A model generated the notes under the pieces. It was given only the letters and a program-made list of their open reading frames with translations, ran no database searches and was not told where the DNA came from. The position numbers and the translations under genes were made by a program. 64,000 nt of DNA from Desulfobacula sp. (GTDB lineage Bacteria > Desulfobacterota > Desulfobacteria > Desulfobacterales > Desulfobacteraceae), in contig JAMPXP010000011.1 of assembly GCA_023701135.1 (NCBI GenBank), positions 124,001 to 188,000 of the forward strand, written 5' to 3'. Shown in pieces: positions 18,473 through 26,738 of this stretch (its first letter is position 1; the number at the start of each line of letters is the position of its first letter).

Positions 18473-18850
18473 CCCAATCGGGTAGCCGGGGGTTTTAATC
18501 TCCCAGCCCCCACAACACCCTGCGTGCGGGTCCGCACAGGGCGTTTCACCAAGATTACCTGGCCTTAGCCGGGTAATGAATTCTCACCCACTGTTCTTTG
18601 ACAGATATTAACCCTTGTTCTGATAGCCACTTATTGGTCATGCTGCTTTGTGTAGCCAGGGTCCTGGCAAGATTGCCAAAGCCCTTTTCGGCTGATCGCC
18701 GTCATAATGGCTTGTCTTTTAAAAGTACCCGGTTTTAGGAGGTTGCGGACTTTGGTCCATAGCGCCACTGTTTCCAGCAGCACATCCTTAACCGGCGACG
18801 GAGCCATTCATCTATCAACGGAATGGAGCGATAATATTCGCTTGACATGA
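18473..18850 (-). mobile_element. 3' remnant of a group II intron (class C-like)
   Basis: Read on the minus strand, this stretch has the C-terminal part of an intron-encoded reverse transcriptase/maturase followed by the ribozyme 3' end. The hairpin GTGCGG/CCGCAC within 18518-18541 fits domain V, the GGGGGCTGGGAGATTAAAAC stretch fits domain VI, and the intron ends in GGCTACCCGAT (boundary near 18477). The 5' part of the ribozyme and most of the maturase are missing, and the hicAB promoter starts where the fragment stops. The intron cannot be active. Class C is suggested by the 3' end sequence and the nearby attC-like site. Confidence 0.75.
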
Positions 18851-18851
18851 T
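18555..18851 (-). pseudogene. Group II intron maturase C-terminus, frameshifted fragment
   Basis: Translated on the minus strand, one frame gives EYYRSIPLIDEWLRRRLRMC and then CWKQWRY, a near-exact match to the LtrA-type C-terminal region. After one or more frameshifts the next pieces are KVRNLLK, TAISRKGLW, and finally TNKWLSEQGLISVKEQWVRI followed by HYPAKAR and a TAA at 18555-18557. All three are signature pieces of group II maturases in the right order. The reverse transcriptase core is absent. Confidence 0.8.
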
Positions 18852-18869
18852 ATCATAGCGTAGTATCAT
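18842..18869 (+). promoter_or_regulatory. hicAB promoter with overlapping palindromic operator
   Basis: TTGACA (18842-18847) and TATCAT (18864-18869) are 16 bases apart. The perfect palindrome ATGATATCAT (18847-18856) and a second TATCAT lie in the spacer and -10. HicB proteins with a ribbon-helix-helix tail usually repress such sites. Confidence 0.55.
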
Positions 18870-18876
18870 ATATGCA

Positions 18877-19131
18877 ATGAACAATAAACAGAGGCAAACC
18901 CTCGATAAAATACTTGAGAAACCTAAGCGGTCAGATATCCCTTGGTCTAATATTGAATCCTTAATTATTGCTCTTGGTGGAGAAATATCTGAAGGACGAG
19001 GCTCACGAGTCAGAATCGTTTTAAACGATGTAAAGGCAATTTTTCATCGGCCGCATCCCGGGCGAGTTACAGAAAAGGGTGCGGTAAAATCAGTAAGAAG
19101 ATTTTTACAGGAAGCAGGAGTAATATCATGA
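18877..19131 (+). CDS. hicA: HicA-type mRNA interferase toxin
   Basis: 84 residues. HicA features are clear: SDIPWSNIESLIIALGG, the GRGSRVRI strand, the active-site histidine in AIFHRPHPG and a C-terminal GAVKSVRRFLQEAGV helix. The double-stranded-RNA-binding-like fold cleaves mRNA. The gene overlaps hicB by four bases and is AT-rich. Its N-terminal 20 residues extend a little beyond the minimal HicA. Confidence 0.88.
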   Translation: MNNKQRQTLDKILEKPKRSDIPWSNIESLIIALGGEISEGRGSRVRIVLNDVKAIFHRPHPGRVTEKGAVKSVRRFLQEAGVIS

Positions 19132-19472
19132 TGGAATATAACGGATATTTTGGTAAAGTCGAATTTGATGATGAGGCAAATATTTTTTACGGTGAGGTTA
19201 TAAACTTACGAGATGTTGTAACCTTTCAAGGTGAAACCGTTACAGAATTACGGAACGCTTTTCGTGACTCTATTGACGATTATCTTGATTTTTGTGCGTC
19301 TCGTGGCGAAGAACCTGAAAAGCCATATTCTGGTAAATTCGTTGTACGTGTTGACCCTGAACTTCATAAAACCATCTTTATAGAAGCAAAAAAGACTGGA
19401 AAAAGTATCAATGCATGGGTCTCTGACAATCTATCCAAAATACTTCAAGAAAACACACAACCATCGCATTAA
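19128..19472 (+). CDS. hicB: HicB-type antitoxin
   Basis: 114 residues. An N-terminal partially degraded RNase H-like fold (YFGKVEFDDEANIFYGEVIN) is followed by a C-terminal ribbon-helix-helix (FVVRVDPELHKTIFIEAKKT), which binds DNA. It neutralises HicA and is expected to repress the promoter at 18842-18869. The ATG overlaps the toxin stop; ATG 19131 is also possible. Confidence 0.88.
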   Translation: MMEYNGYFGKVEFDDEANIFYGEVINLRDVVTFQGETVTELRNAFRDSIDDYLDFCASRGEEPEKPYSGKFVVRVDPELHKTIFIEAKKTGKSINAWVSDNLSKILQENTQPSH

Positions 19473-19547
19473 CTCAGACAAGGCTGCCGACTTGCCGGTT
19501 ATGCATACCGGCCGAACCTATTCACACCCGAAAGGAGATTTTCTACA

Positions 19548-20294
19548 TTGGATATTCCACGGATCTTTACTATCGCTGAAAGCGCTCACCGCATCCATAA
19601 CCCGTTCACACCCGAAAAGCTCACTATTCTCGGCGAGGCCCTGCGTCTGGAAAGGGGGGCCCGGGTGCTGGATCTGGGCAGCGGTTCGGGGGAGATGCTC
19701 TGCACCTGGGCCCGGGACCACGGTGTCACCGGCACCGGCATCGACATGAGCCGGCTGTTCACGGAGCAAGCGGCACTCCGCGCCGAAGAACTCGGCGTGG
19801 CCCATCACGTCCGGTTCATCCATGGGGATGCCGCCGGCCATGTCTCCGAGGAGAAAGTCGATGTGGCAGCCTGTGTCGGCGCCACCTGGATCGCCGGGGG
19901 AGTCACGGGCACCATCGAACTTCTGGCGCGGAGCCTGGGCGCCGGAGGGATCATCCTCATCGGCGAGCCCTACTGGCGGCAGTTACCGCCGACGGAAGAG
20001 GTTGCCAAAGGGTGTCTGGCCGGCGCCATCTCGGACTTTCTCATGCTTCCCGAACTTCTCGGGTCCTTCGGCCGCCTTGGCTATGACGTCGTTGAAATGG
20101 TCCTGGCCGACCAGGACGGCTGGGACAGATACGAGGCGGCCAAATGGCTCACCATGCGCCGGTGGCTTGAAGCCAATCCCGATGACGAGTTTGCGAAAGA
20201 GGTCCGTGACCGGCTGACCTCTGAACCCGGGCGCTATGCCGCTTACACGCGAGAATACCAGGGCTGGGGCGTTTTTGCGCTCATGCCGCGGTGA
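19548..20294 (+). CDS. SAM-dependent methyltransferase
   Basis: 248 residues. The class I SAM-binding motif VLDLGSGSGEM is near residue 41, followed by GIDMS and the HGDAAG acidic loop near residue 86. TTG 19548 is the start, supported by AAAGGAGA at 19531-19538. GC content returns to the level of the core genes here, marking the right border of the accessory island. The substrate is unknown. It may be cotranscribed with the ABM-domain gene 12 bases downstream. Confidence 0.75.
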   Translation: MDIPRIFTIAESAHRIHNPFTPEKLTILGEALRLERGARVLDLGSGSGEMLCTWARDHGVTGTGIDMSRLFTEQAALRAEELGVAHHVRFIHGDAAGHVSEEKVDVAACVGATWIAGGVTGTIELLARSLGAGGIILIGEPYWRQLPPTEEVAKGCLAGAISDFLMLPELLGSFGRLGYDVVEMVLADQDGWDRYEAAKWLTMRRWLEANPDDEFAKEVRDRLTSEPGRYAAYTREYQGWGVFALMPR

Positions 20295-20306
20295 GGAGAG
20301 GATAAA

Positions 20307-20612
20307 ATGATACATGTGATTGCTTCCATACAGGTTAAAGAAGGACAGTTGAACGCTTTTCTTGAGATTTTCAAAGCCAATGTGCCAAAGGTACTTGAAG
20401 AAAAGGGATGCCTGGCGTACGCGCCCACCGTTGACGTCCCCACGGGCCTGCCTCCCCAGGAGGTGAATCCCAGTATTGTTACCATCATCGAGAAATGGAA
20501 CAGCCTGGAAGATTTAAAGGCCCATCTGTCATCCCCCCATATGCTGGCATACCGGGAAAAGACAAAGGCCCTGGTTGAAAAAATGTCCGTCAAAATCCTG
20601 AAAGAAGCCTAA
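20307..20612 (+). CDS. Antibiotic biosynthesis monooxygenase (ABM) domain protein
   Basis: 101 residues, the usual length of single-domain ABM/YgiN-like proteins. The pattern IHVIASIQVKEGQLNAFLEI, CLAYAPTVD and a late EKWNSLEDLKAHLSSPHM matches the ferredoxin-like dimer fold, whose members include quinol monooxygenases and many of unknown role. GAGGAGAGGATAAA precedes ATG 20307. Confidence 0.78.
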   Translation: MIHVIASIQVKEGQLNAFLEIFKANVPKVLEEKGCLAYAPTVDVPTGLPPQEVNPSIVTIIEKWNSLEDLKAHLSSPHMLAYREKTKALVEKMSVKILKEA

Positions 20613-20622
20613 CCCTGTCATT

Positions 20623-21117
20623 ATGAAAAACGACATTGAAGAGAAAAGCAAAACCCGGATCAAAAAGGAGGCTGAAGCACTCCAGGACCTTGGCATGGAA
20701 CTCCTGAAACTGCCTGTCCGGCGCCTGGAAGGCATGGCGCTTCCCGATGATCTGCGAAAGGCGTTGATAGACGCCCGGTCCATCACATCAAAGATTGCAG
20801 GCAAAAGACAGCGGCAATTCATCGGCGCCCTCATGCGGGATGTGGACCCGGACCTCATCCGCCGCGCCTTGCTGGAACCCGATACCGGCCTTGCCGTTGA
20901 ATCGGAACCGGTGAAGGAAGCCCGGATGTGGATGGACCGGCTGTTATCCAATGACCCGGCCGGGCTGGAAGCCTTTGTCCGAGCCTGCCCGGGATTGGAG
21001 CACCAGAGACTGAGGCAGCTCTTGAGAAATATACAAAAGGAAAAAACCACCGGCAAGGCTTCCAGATCCCTAAAAACCCTGGAGCAGCTCATTATAGAAA
21101 ATCTGGCCGAAAAATAG
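20623..21117 (+). CDS. darP: Ribosome-associated protein DarP/YjgA family (DUF615)
   Basis: 164 residues. The family signature KTRIKKEAEALQDLGMEL at residue 11 and KRQRQFIGALMRDVDPDLI near residue 62 are conserved in DarP, which assists maturation of the large ribosomal subunit in gammaproteobacteria. It lies 10 bases after the ABM gene. No ribosome site is evident, so it may be translationally coupled. The family is firm, the role by analogy. Confidence 0.82.
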   Translation: MKNDIEEKSKTRIKKEAEALQDLGMELLKLPVRRLEGMALPDDLRKALIDARSITSKIAGKRQRQFIGALMRDVDPDLIRRALLEPDTGLAVESEPVKEARMWMDRLLSNDPAGLEAFVRACPGLEHQRLRQLLRNIQKEKTTGKASRSLKTLEQLIIENLAEK

Positions 21118-21397
21118 GCTGGATTACAAACCAAAGATAAAAAATAGGCAGCCGATTTTTTTTGCACTTTGGAAAAAATCCTGACGCCATTTCACTTCCA
21201 TTCAAAATCTTTTTATCTCTTAAAAAGCGCCGAAACAGGTCCTGTGATTCCATCTTTCCAAGCGTTCATGGTTTTCCTCGGTATTGGCATAGGAATTGCT
21301 GTGCAAATCCTCAATGTATTCAGTCTGTTTTGGATATTCTAAGTGGAAAGGCAGACTGAAACAGCCCGATACCAAAACAATAAAAATGAGGTGGCTT
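21118..21397. other. Intergenic region
   Basis: No gene or RNA is recognisable. It has an AT-rich run near 21,150-21,160 (eight T after a CAGCCG), possibly a weak terminator for darP, and the leader of the stress-protein gene. Confidence 0.4.
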
Positions 21398-21817
21398 ATG
21401 AAAATTCTATTGGCTCTCGACCCATTCGGAAGTTCGGGTAAAGTGATTGAAGAAGCAATCTTGATTGCAAAACAACGGGAAGCGGAACTTGTTATGATTG
21501 CAGTTGCGGAAACATTCCAGGATACGGAACTCACCGATGTCGGCGTAGAAGGAGGCAGAGAGGCTTTAATGCCTCTGGTGGAAAAAAGTGCGGAAAAAGC
21601 AAAAAATATCGCTGTGCAAGAAGGGCTGACACCAAAAGTCATCATTAAAAAAGGAACCTCTCCTGATACGGGAATTCTCAAATGCGCTGAAGAGGAAAAA
21701 GCGGACCTCATCGTCATGGGCCACAGGCAGAGAAAAGGGCTTGATCTTTTTATCCTTGGAAGTGTGACCAGCAAGGTTGTGAACAACGCCCACTGTTCCG
21801 TCCTCGTGGTTCGGTAA
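21398..21817 (+). CDS. Universal stress protein (UspA family)
   Basis: 139 residues. The ATP-binding motif G-x2-G-x9-G(S/T) appears as GHRQRKGLDLFILGS near residue 108, and the N-terminus KILLALDPFGSS carries the usual first strand and Asp. The start at 21398 follows GAGGTGGCTT. Such proteins dimerise in the cytoplasm and bind ATP, with stress-related roles. Confidence 0.85.
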   Translation: MKILLALDPFGSSGKVIEEAILIAKQREAELVMIAVAETFQDTELTDVGVEGGREALMPLVEKSAEKAKNIAVQEGLTPKVIIKKGTSPDTGILKCAEEEKADLIVMGHRQRKGLDLFILGSVTSKVVNNAHCSVLVVR

Positions 21818-21925
21818 GCATTTCTCCTGTGCCGGTCCGGATGGGCCCTGTTCACAATGCATGGTTCATCCGGATGACGGCCCACCCAAGGGATATTAAG
21901 CCGCGGTCCAACCAAGATGATACGC

Positions 21926-22279
21926 TTAAGACCGGGGATGGGGCAGGATTGCCTTGAACCTCTCGCCCAGGTATCGGCAGATCAGGTCGGGGTCGTCGAT
22001 AAAGACCCGTCCAGTGGAAATGCTTTTCTTGGCCCCTTCCGGACGCTTCGCCCCATCCTCCAGCACCAGGACCGGGCAGCTCTGATTCTCCATGCCCAGG
22101 GATTCAACAACCTTTTTACGGGGCCGTTGAAAATCCACGGAAATGATCTCGACCTGGTCCCTTACGGCCGGGGTATAGACAAAAAATCCTTCCACCAGAG
22201 CGCAATCCGGGCAATAAAAGGGTCCCTGGTCATTTCCCTCAACCCAGGGGGTCAGCATGAACAGCATCGGTTTTGCCAT
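21926..22279 (-). CDS. DUF3088 family thioredoxin-like protein
   Basis: 117 residues. A CxxC motif in FYCPDCALVEG near residue 25 and a cis-proline-like segment SCPVLVLEDG near residue 68 fit a thioredoxin fold; the overall pattern matches DUF3088. CAAGGAGACTATAA precedes the ATG at 22279. It is convergent with the stress-protein gene. The redox partner is unknown. Confidence 0.7.
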   Translation of the reverse strand: MAKPMLFMLTPWVEGNDQGPFYCPDCALVEGFFVYTPAVRDQVEIISVDFQRPRKKVVESLGMENQSCPVLVLEDGAKRPEGAKKSISTGRVFIDDPDLICRYLGERFKAILPHPRS

Positions 22280-22359
22280 TTATAGTCTCCTTGGTATTTA
22301 TTCTGAAAAATGAAAATATCCGGCAAATAAACCTGTGTCAAGAAAAACAAAACCCGCGG

Positions 22360-22575
22360 TTGACAGGATTCCTTTTTTTATGCACAATGCAGACCTATTT
22401 ATAAAAGGACAGGATACAAAACATGCGTCAAAAATATATCAACCGGTTCCACGTTCACTTCCTGAACCGCTTCAGCGGTCTCTGATACGCCTTTTGGGAA
22501 GGGTATCCTCCCTTTCCCTGGGCAGGCAATCGTTTTTTTAAACAAAAAATCTAAATCATGAATTGAGGCAATGAT
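22360..22575 (+). promoter_or_regulatory. Promoter and long structured leader of the saccharopine dehydrogenase-like gene
   Basis: TTGACA at 22360-22365 and CACAAT at 22383-22388 are 17 bases apart and would give a leader of about 180 bases. It can fold into ACCGCTTCAGCGGT (about 22466-22479), GATACGCC with GGGTATC, and GGGAAGGG with CCCTTTCCC, with a T-run near 22,533-22,539. A known riboswitch class was not recognised. Confidence 0.3.
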
Positions 22576-23712
22576 ATGAAAATTATTGTTCTTGGCGGCG
22601 GTCTTGTGGGCGGCCCCATGGCCCTTGATCTGGCAGAAGACAAGGATATACAGGTCAGTGTGGCCGATGTCAGCGAAAAGACATTGGCAAAATTTAAATC
22701 CCATCCCGGAATCCAGACGGTTCAGCAGGACCTTTCCGACAGGGAAAAACTGAACACCCTGGTATCGGGTTTTGATATGGTCATCAGCGCGGTCCCCGGA
22801 TTCCTGGGCTATAAGACCCTTGAAACCATTATCAAAGCCGGCAAAAATGTGGTGGACATCGCCTTTTTCCCGGAGGATGCCCTGACCCTGGACAGCCTTG
22901 CCAAGGAAAAAAACGTCACCGCCATTGTGGATTGCGGGGTGGCGCCGGGCATGAGCAATATGCTCACCGGCTATGGCCGGCATTTGCTGGACAAGGCCGA
23001 AACCGCCGTCATCTATGTAGGCGGCCTGCCGGAAATCCGGACCCAGCCCTGGGAGTACAAGGCCGTGTTCTCTCCCATTGATGTGATTGAAGAATACCTC
23101 CGACCCGCCTTTTATGTGGAAAACAGTCGGGTCATTGAAAGGCCCGCCTTGAGCGAACCCGAATTCATCGATTTTCCAGAGGTCGGCACCCTGGAAGTAT
23201 TTAATACCGATGGGCTCCGCTCCCTCATCAAAACCCTGGATATCCCCAATATGAAGGAAAAGACCATGCGGTATCCGGGGCATATCGAAAAGGTGAAGCT
23301 CCTTCGCCAGGCCGGATTTTTCAGCGAAACCCCGGTCTCGATAAAGGGGCAGATGATCCGGCCCATCGATGTCACGGCCAAGCTGCTCTTTCCCCAGTGG
23401 GAACTCAAACCCGGGGAAAAGGACCTCACCATCATGCGCGTATCCGTGGCCGGCACCAAGGACGGCCAAAAAACGGCCTATACCTGGGATCTGTTTGACC
23501 GGTATGACCCGGAAACAAAGGTCCATTCCATGGCCAGAACCACGGGATATACGGCCACGGCCGCCTTAAGGCTTTTAAAGGAAGGGCTCTTTGACCGGAA
23601 GGGCATCATCGTGCCCGAATATATCGGACAGAACGATGCCTGTGTCCAATTTATCCTGGACACCCTGAAAAAGAAAAATATCGTCTACAACGAAACCATT
23701 ACCCATCCGTAA
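22576..23712 (+). CDS. Saccharopine dehydrogenase-like NAD(P)-dependent oxidoreductase
   Basis: 378 residues. The N-terminal Rossmann motif GGGLVGGP is intact, with an acidic VADVS at the end of the second strand that suggests NAD preference. FEYKAVFSPIDV-like and DCGVAPGMSNM segments are typical of the saccharopine dehydrogenase/lysine 6-dehydrogenase family. It may oxidise lysine or a related amino acid, but the family is broad. GAGGCAATGAT precedes ATG 22576, and a strong terminator follows. Confidence 0.72.
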   Translation: MKIIVLGGGLVGGPMALDLAEDKDIQVSVADVSEKTLAKFKSHPGIQTVQQDLSDREKLNTLVSGFDMVISAVPGFLGYKTLETIIKAGKNVVDIAFFPEDALTLDSLAKEKNVTAIVDCGVAPGMSNMLTGYGRHLLDKAETAVIYVGGLPEIRTQPWEYKAVFSPIDVIEEYLRPAFYVENSRVIERPALSEPEFIDFPEVGTLEVFNTDGLRSLIKTLDIPNMKEKTMRYPGHIEKVKLLRQAGFFSETPVSIKGQMIRPIDVTAKLLFPQWELKPGEKDLTIMRVSVAGTKDGQKTAYTWDLFDRYDPETKVHSMARTTGYTATAALRLLKEGLFDRKGIIVPEYIGQNDACVQFILDTLKKKNIVYNETITHP

Positions 23713-23718
23713 AAACAA

Positions 23719-23748
23719 CAGCGGCACACAGATCTCTGTGTGCCGCTG
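23719..23748. terminator. Bidirectional terminator
   Basis: A perfect 14-base inverted repeat (23719-23732 and 23735-23748) lies between two convergent genes. T-runs are short on both sides. Confidence 0.65.
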
Positions 23749-23775
23749 ATACATCTTCGTTGTTTGCTATGGGGA

Positions 23776-24954
23776 CTATTTCTGATTTTCCACGATCAAT
23801 GCAAGACCCTGGCCGCCACCGATGCACAGGGTGACAAGGCCATACCTCAGGTTTCTTGCTTTTAATTCGTAGACCAGTTTGGTCACCAGCGCGCCGCCGG
23901 AAGCCGATACCGGGTGGCCCAAGGCAATGGCGCCGCCGTTGACATTGACTTTTTCAAGATCCATGCCCAGTTCGCGCATGCAGGCCAGGGCCTGGGAGGC
24001 AAAGGCTTCGTTCAGCTCGATGAGATCGATGTCCGCCATGGTCAGGCCTGCTTTTTCAAGGGCCAGCCGGGTGGCCGGGATGGGGCCGATGCCCATGAGG
24101 GCCGGGTCAACACCGGCGGAAGCATAGGCCACAATGGAAGCCATGGGCTTGATTCCCAGGCCATCGGCTTTTTCCCTGGACATCATCAATATGGCGGAAG
24201 CGCCGTCGTTCATGCCGGAGGCATTGCCCGCCGTGACGGTTCCGCCGTTTTTGACAAAGGCGGGTTTCAGTTTCTGAAGGCTTTCCATGGTGGTTCCGAA
24301 CCTGGGGTGTTCGTCCGTGTCAAAAATGACAGGGCCCTTTTTCCCCGGAATCTCCACCGGAACAATCTGTTCCTTGAATTTTCCTTCCTTGATGGCTTTT
24401 TCCGCCAGTTGCTGGCTTCTGAGGGCAAAGGCGTCCTGGTCTTCCCTGGATACATTGTATTTTACCGCCACGTTTTCCGCAGTCTCGCCCATGGTGTTCC
24501 CGCTCAGGGGATCAAAGAGGATCAACTGGTCCTGGAGCTGGCCATGGCCCAGGCGATAGCCCCACCGGGCCTGTTTCAGCATAAAGGTGGCATTGCTCAT
24601 GCTCTCCATACCGCCGGCAATAATGATGTCGGCATCCCCGGATTTGATGACCTGGGCGGCCAGGGTAACGGCTTTGACGCTGCCGGCGCAGGCCTTGCTG
24701 ATGGTGAACTGGGGCTTTTCAATGGGAATCCCGGCCTTGACCGCCACAACCCGGGCGGAATTGATGGGAAGGTCCCCGGTCCTGTAACCGGATGCATAGA
24801 TGACTTCATCCACCTGGTCCCCGGTGATCCCTCCGCGTTTCATGACTTCTTTGATGGGAATGGGCCCGAAATCTATATCGCTCAATGGCTGGAGCGTTCC
24901 TCCGAATTTGCCGATGGCCGTTCTGCAGGCTGCAACAATAACAACTTCTCTCAT
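23776..24954 (-). CDS. Acetyl-CoA acetyltransferase (thiolase)
   Basis: 392 residues. The catalytic cysteine lies in [12 protein letters not shown] near residue 89, the histidine in [15 protein letters not shown] near residue 350 and the second cysteine in CIGGGQG near residue 381. ACAGS replaces the more common VCGSG at the first site. The enzyme condenses or cleaves acetoacetyl-CoA; together with the ETF genes it fits beta-oxidation of fatty or aromatic acid intermediates. AGGAGGAAAA precedes the ATG. It stands alone on its transcript. Confidence 0.88.
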   Translation of the reverse strand: MREVVIVAACRTAIGKFGGTLQPLSDIDFGPIPIKEVMKRGGITGDQVDEVIYASGYRTGDLPINSARVVAVKAGIPIEKPQFTISKACAGSVKAVTLAAQVIKSGDADIIIAGGMESMSNATFMLKQARWGYRLGHGQLQDQLILFDPLSGNTMGETAENVAVKYNVSREDQDAFALRSQQLAEKAIKEGKFKEQIVPVEIPGKKGPVIFDTDEHPRFGTTMESLQKLKPAFVKNGGTVTAGNASGMNDGASAILMMSREKADGLGIKPMASIVAYASAGVDPALMGIGPIPATRLALEKAGLTMADIDLIELNEAFASQALACMRELGMDLEKVNVNGGAIALGHPVSASGGALVTKLVYELKARNLRYGLVTLCIGGGQGLALIVENQK

Positions 24955-25128
24955 TTTTCCTCCTGAAAATATGGTAATTATATTTTATTCTTAAATTAGC
25001 TTCAATATAGCTGTAATATAATTGACAGCCCCTGTCAATCAAAAACTGGGTTGACGCCCTCCTTTGACCACGGACCGGCCCATCCCAATTTCTAGCCCAG
25101 GCAAAGGATTCAAGCTTGGATATAAAAA

Positions 25129-25157
25129 CCCCCCTGTCATGGCCTCTGGCAGGGGGG
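25129..25157 (-). terminator. Rho-independent terminator of the rhodanese gene
   Basis: On the minus strand, an 11-bp stem (25157-25147 with 25139-25129, one G-T pair) with a 7-base loop is followed directly by TTTTTATA. It lies 18 bases after the stop at 25175, which supports translation continuing past the in-frame TGA at 25292-25294. Confidence 0.8.
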
Positions 25158-25174
25158 TGAAACTCAGTCAGCCG

Positions 25175-25489
25175 TTAAAGCGGAAAACCTGCTCTTTTCC
25201 AGGCCTCCACGCCTCCGTCCAGGATTTTGACGTTCTTGAATCCAAGATCCCTGTAGTGTGCCGCCGCACCTGCGGCAGTACCGCCGGACTTTCAGTTGCA
25301 ATAGAAAAAGATCTCCTGATCTTTATTCAGTTCCCCAATTTTTGATTGAAATTCAGTAAATGAAATCGCGCCTTCCAAGGGGAAGGTCTTAAATTTCTCC
25401 TCATCCTCATAGGCACATACCAGCAGTGCTGATTTTTGCCTTATTTTTTCCCTGATTTCAGGGGCTGAAACACTTTCAACGTCCATCAT
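25175..25489 (-). CDS. Selenocysteine-containing rhodanese-like sulfurtransferase
   Basis: 104 residues if the in-frame TGA at 25292-25294 (codon 66) is read as selenocysteine. Before it lie the N-terminal rhodanese strands and IFFYCN; after it, the same frame continues with SGGTAAGAAAHYRDLGF, NVKILDGG and VEAWKRAGFPL and ends at TAA. This is the C-terminal half of a rhodanese. The active-site loop thus reads YCNU, matching CNC-type relatives. A hairpin with loop AGGT starts 13 bases after the TGA. AGGAGATCATA precedes ATG 25489, and the gene lies 9 bases downstream of a 139-residue partner gene. Confidence 0.82.
25261..25278 (-). promoter_or_regulatory. Candidate SECIS hairpin of the rhodanese gene
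   Basis: On the minus strand, CTGCCGC and GCGGCGG pair over seven bases (one T-G) around an AGGT loop, starting 13 bases after the TGA. Position and loop fit a bacterial selenocysteine insertion element. Confidence 0.55.
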
Positions 25490-25498
25490 TATGATCTC

Positions 25499-25918
25499 CT
25501 AAGGAAATTTAATGGATATTTTCCGGTTGCCGTTTTTATTTTTGATGCTGATGCTCAGGTCAAGGCTTGAATCCCGGATGCCCATGGCAAATCGGGTTTT
25601 TCCGTCATCGCCGTCAATATGGGTCATCTCCCTGACGGCTTCAAAAATATTGGCCCCAACCGCGGGACCGGGTGAAGGCAGTTCGGTATCCCGGTATTCC
25701 GCCATTACGGATACGGTTCCATGATCATCCTGCCGGATGGATATTTCCTTTGCATTATTGTTTACGCCGTGAAGCACGCTTAATGCCAGCCATTTCAAAG
25801 CAGCATCAAGGCGGTTTCCATCATTTTTAAGTTCCGACATTTCCTTGAGCGGATCTGTGGTTGAAAAGCAATCACAGAGTTCCTGCACTTTTAAATGTAA
25901 ATTTTCAGTATCTTTCAT
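25499..25918 (-). CDS. Hypothetical protein, partner of the selenocysteine rhodanese
   Basis: 139 residues from ATG 25918, which follows ACAAGGAGACAAAGAC. It contains no Cys at the C-terminus, only a CDCF motif near residue 14, and has an all-beta C-terminal half (TRFAMGIRDSSLDLSISI). I recall similar hypothetical proteins in Desulfobacteraceae but no named domain. The stop TAG overlaps the rhodanese ribosome site, so the two genes are translated together. Function unknown. Confidence 0.6.
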   Translation of the reverse strand: MKDTENLHLKVQELCDCFSTTDPLKEMSELKNDGNRLDAALKWLALSVLHGVNNNAKEISIRQDDHGTVSVMAEYRDTELPSPGPAVGANIFEAVREMTHIDGDDGKTRFAMGIRDSSLDLSISIKNKNGNRKISIKFP

Positions 25919-25997
25919 GTCTTTGTCTCCTTGTTGAAAAAGGATGGGGAACCCATGAAGAGAAAATAAGCAGGAATCGGAGCTATGCAATATTCCG

Positions 25998-26657
25998 TCA
26001 GTCGAATTCCAATGTCCCGAAAAATTCAGGCCGGTGGAAATCAGGCCGTGGAAGATCCACCGCCGACCAGGTCAGCCAGTGCGGATGGGATGTCTTGTCT
26101 CCGCATTTGTAGAAATTGGCCCGCCACTGAACCCCTGGACCCGGCGGAGTCACACGGGTATAGGGGTCCAGCAGGTGTAAGGGAAGCCGGTAAGACACCG
26201 TCCAGGTTAAAGGCTCCTGTATTTCAGGGTCAACAAGGGGCGGAAGCGAAGACCGGCGGGAAATTTTTTGGCATTCCTCCTCCGGAATGATGACCCGGTT
26301 TTTCCCCCTTGCCGTCTGGAAATGAAAGAGCAGGAGCCCCCCGCAGTTCATTTCAAGATTGAAATATCCCTTGGACACCTCCGTGCCCGGCACAAAAAAA
26401 AATTCCACGCAACTGTCTTCAAACACCTTGTCCTGGTCATGCCCGGCCAGGGCCCGGACATATCGGTCTTCAACCCGGAACATGACGCAGACGGCTTGGC
26501 CGTCAAAAAACAGTCTGGCCTCCGTCCGGGGAAAATGGTCCGGCAGCGGTCCCATGTGATGGTTCAGCACCAGCGGGGAGATGGTATTCCACGGGGCCTT
26601 ATCCCAGTTGCCAGCCTCACTGAAAAGCGTTTTAATTGTTTTGACCCGGTATTTCAT
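25998..26657 (-). CDS. CBM9-like carbohydrate-binding domain protein
   Basis: 219 residues from ATG 26657; TTG 26663 is an alternative and neither has a strong ribosome site. The fold is recognisable from ARLFFDGQAVCVMFRVED, FEDSCVEFFF and YFNLEMNCGG, the pattern of family 9-like carbohydrate-binding proteins found without a catalytic domain. No signal peptide is apparent. The ligand is unknown. Its 3' end is 79 bases from the hypothetical gene start at 25918. Confidence 0.7.
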   Translation of the reverse strand: MKYRVKTIKTLFSEAGNWDKAPWNTISPLVLNHHMGPLPDHFPRTEARLFFDGQAVCVMFRVEDRYVRALAGHDQDKVFEDSCVEFFFVPGTEVSKGYFNLEMNCGGLLLFHFQTARGKNRVIIPEEECQKISRRSSLPPLVDPEIQEPLTWTVSYRLPLHLLDPYTRVTPPGPGVQWRANFYKCGDKTSHPHWLTWSAVDLPRPDFHRPEFFGTLEFD

Positions 26658-26738
26658 TTCCAAATCTTGAAATATATTATAAATCCTAGAGATCTGTTAT
26701 AAATAGGCCCCTGATAAAAAGCAAGAGGAGGAAGAAAG

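Noticed and set aside
19494-19512. Inverted repeat GCCGGT/ACCGGC after hicB
   Set aside because: The stem is only six bases and has no T-run; it could be a weak terminator, but evidence is too thin to list.
22335-22541. Small open frame of 68 codons before the saccharopine dehydrogenase-like gene
   Set aside because: There is no ribosome site and the composition is not protein-like; the region reads better as an untranslated leader.
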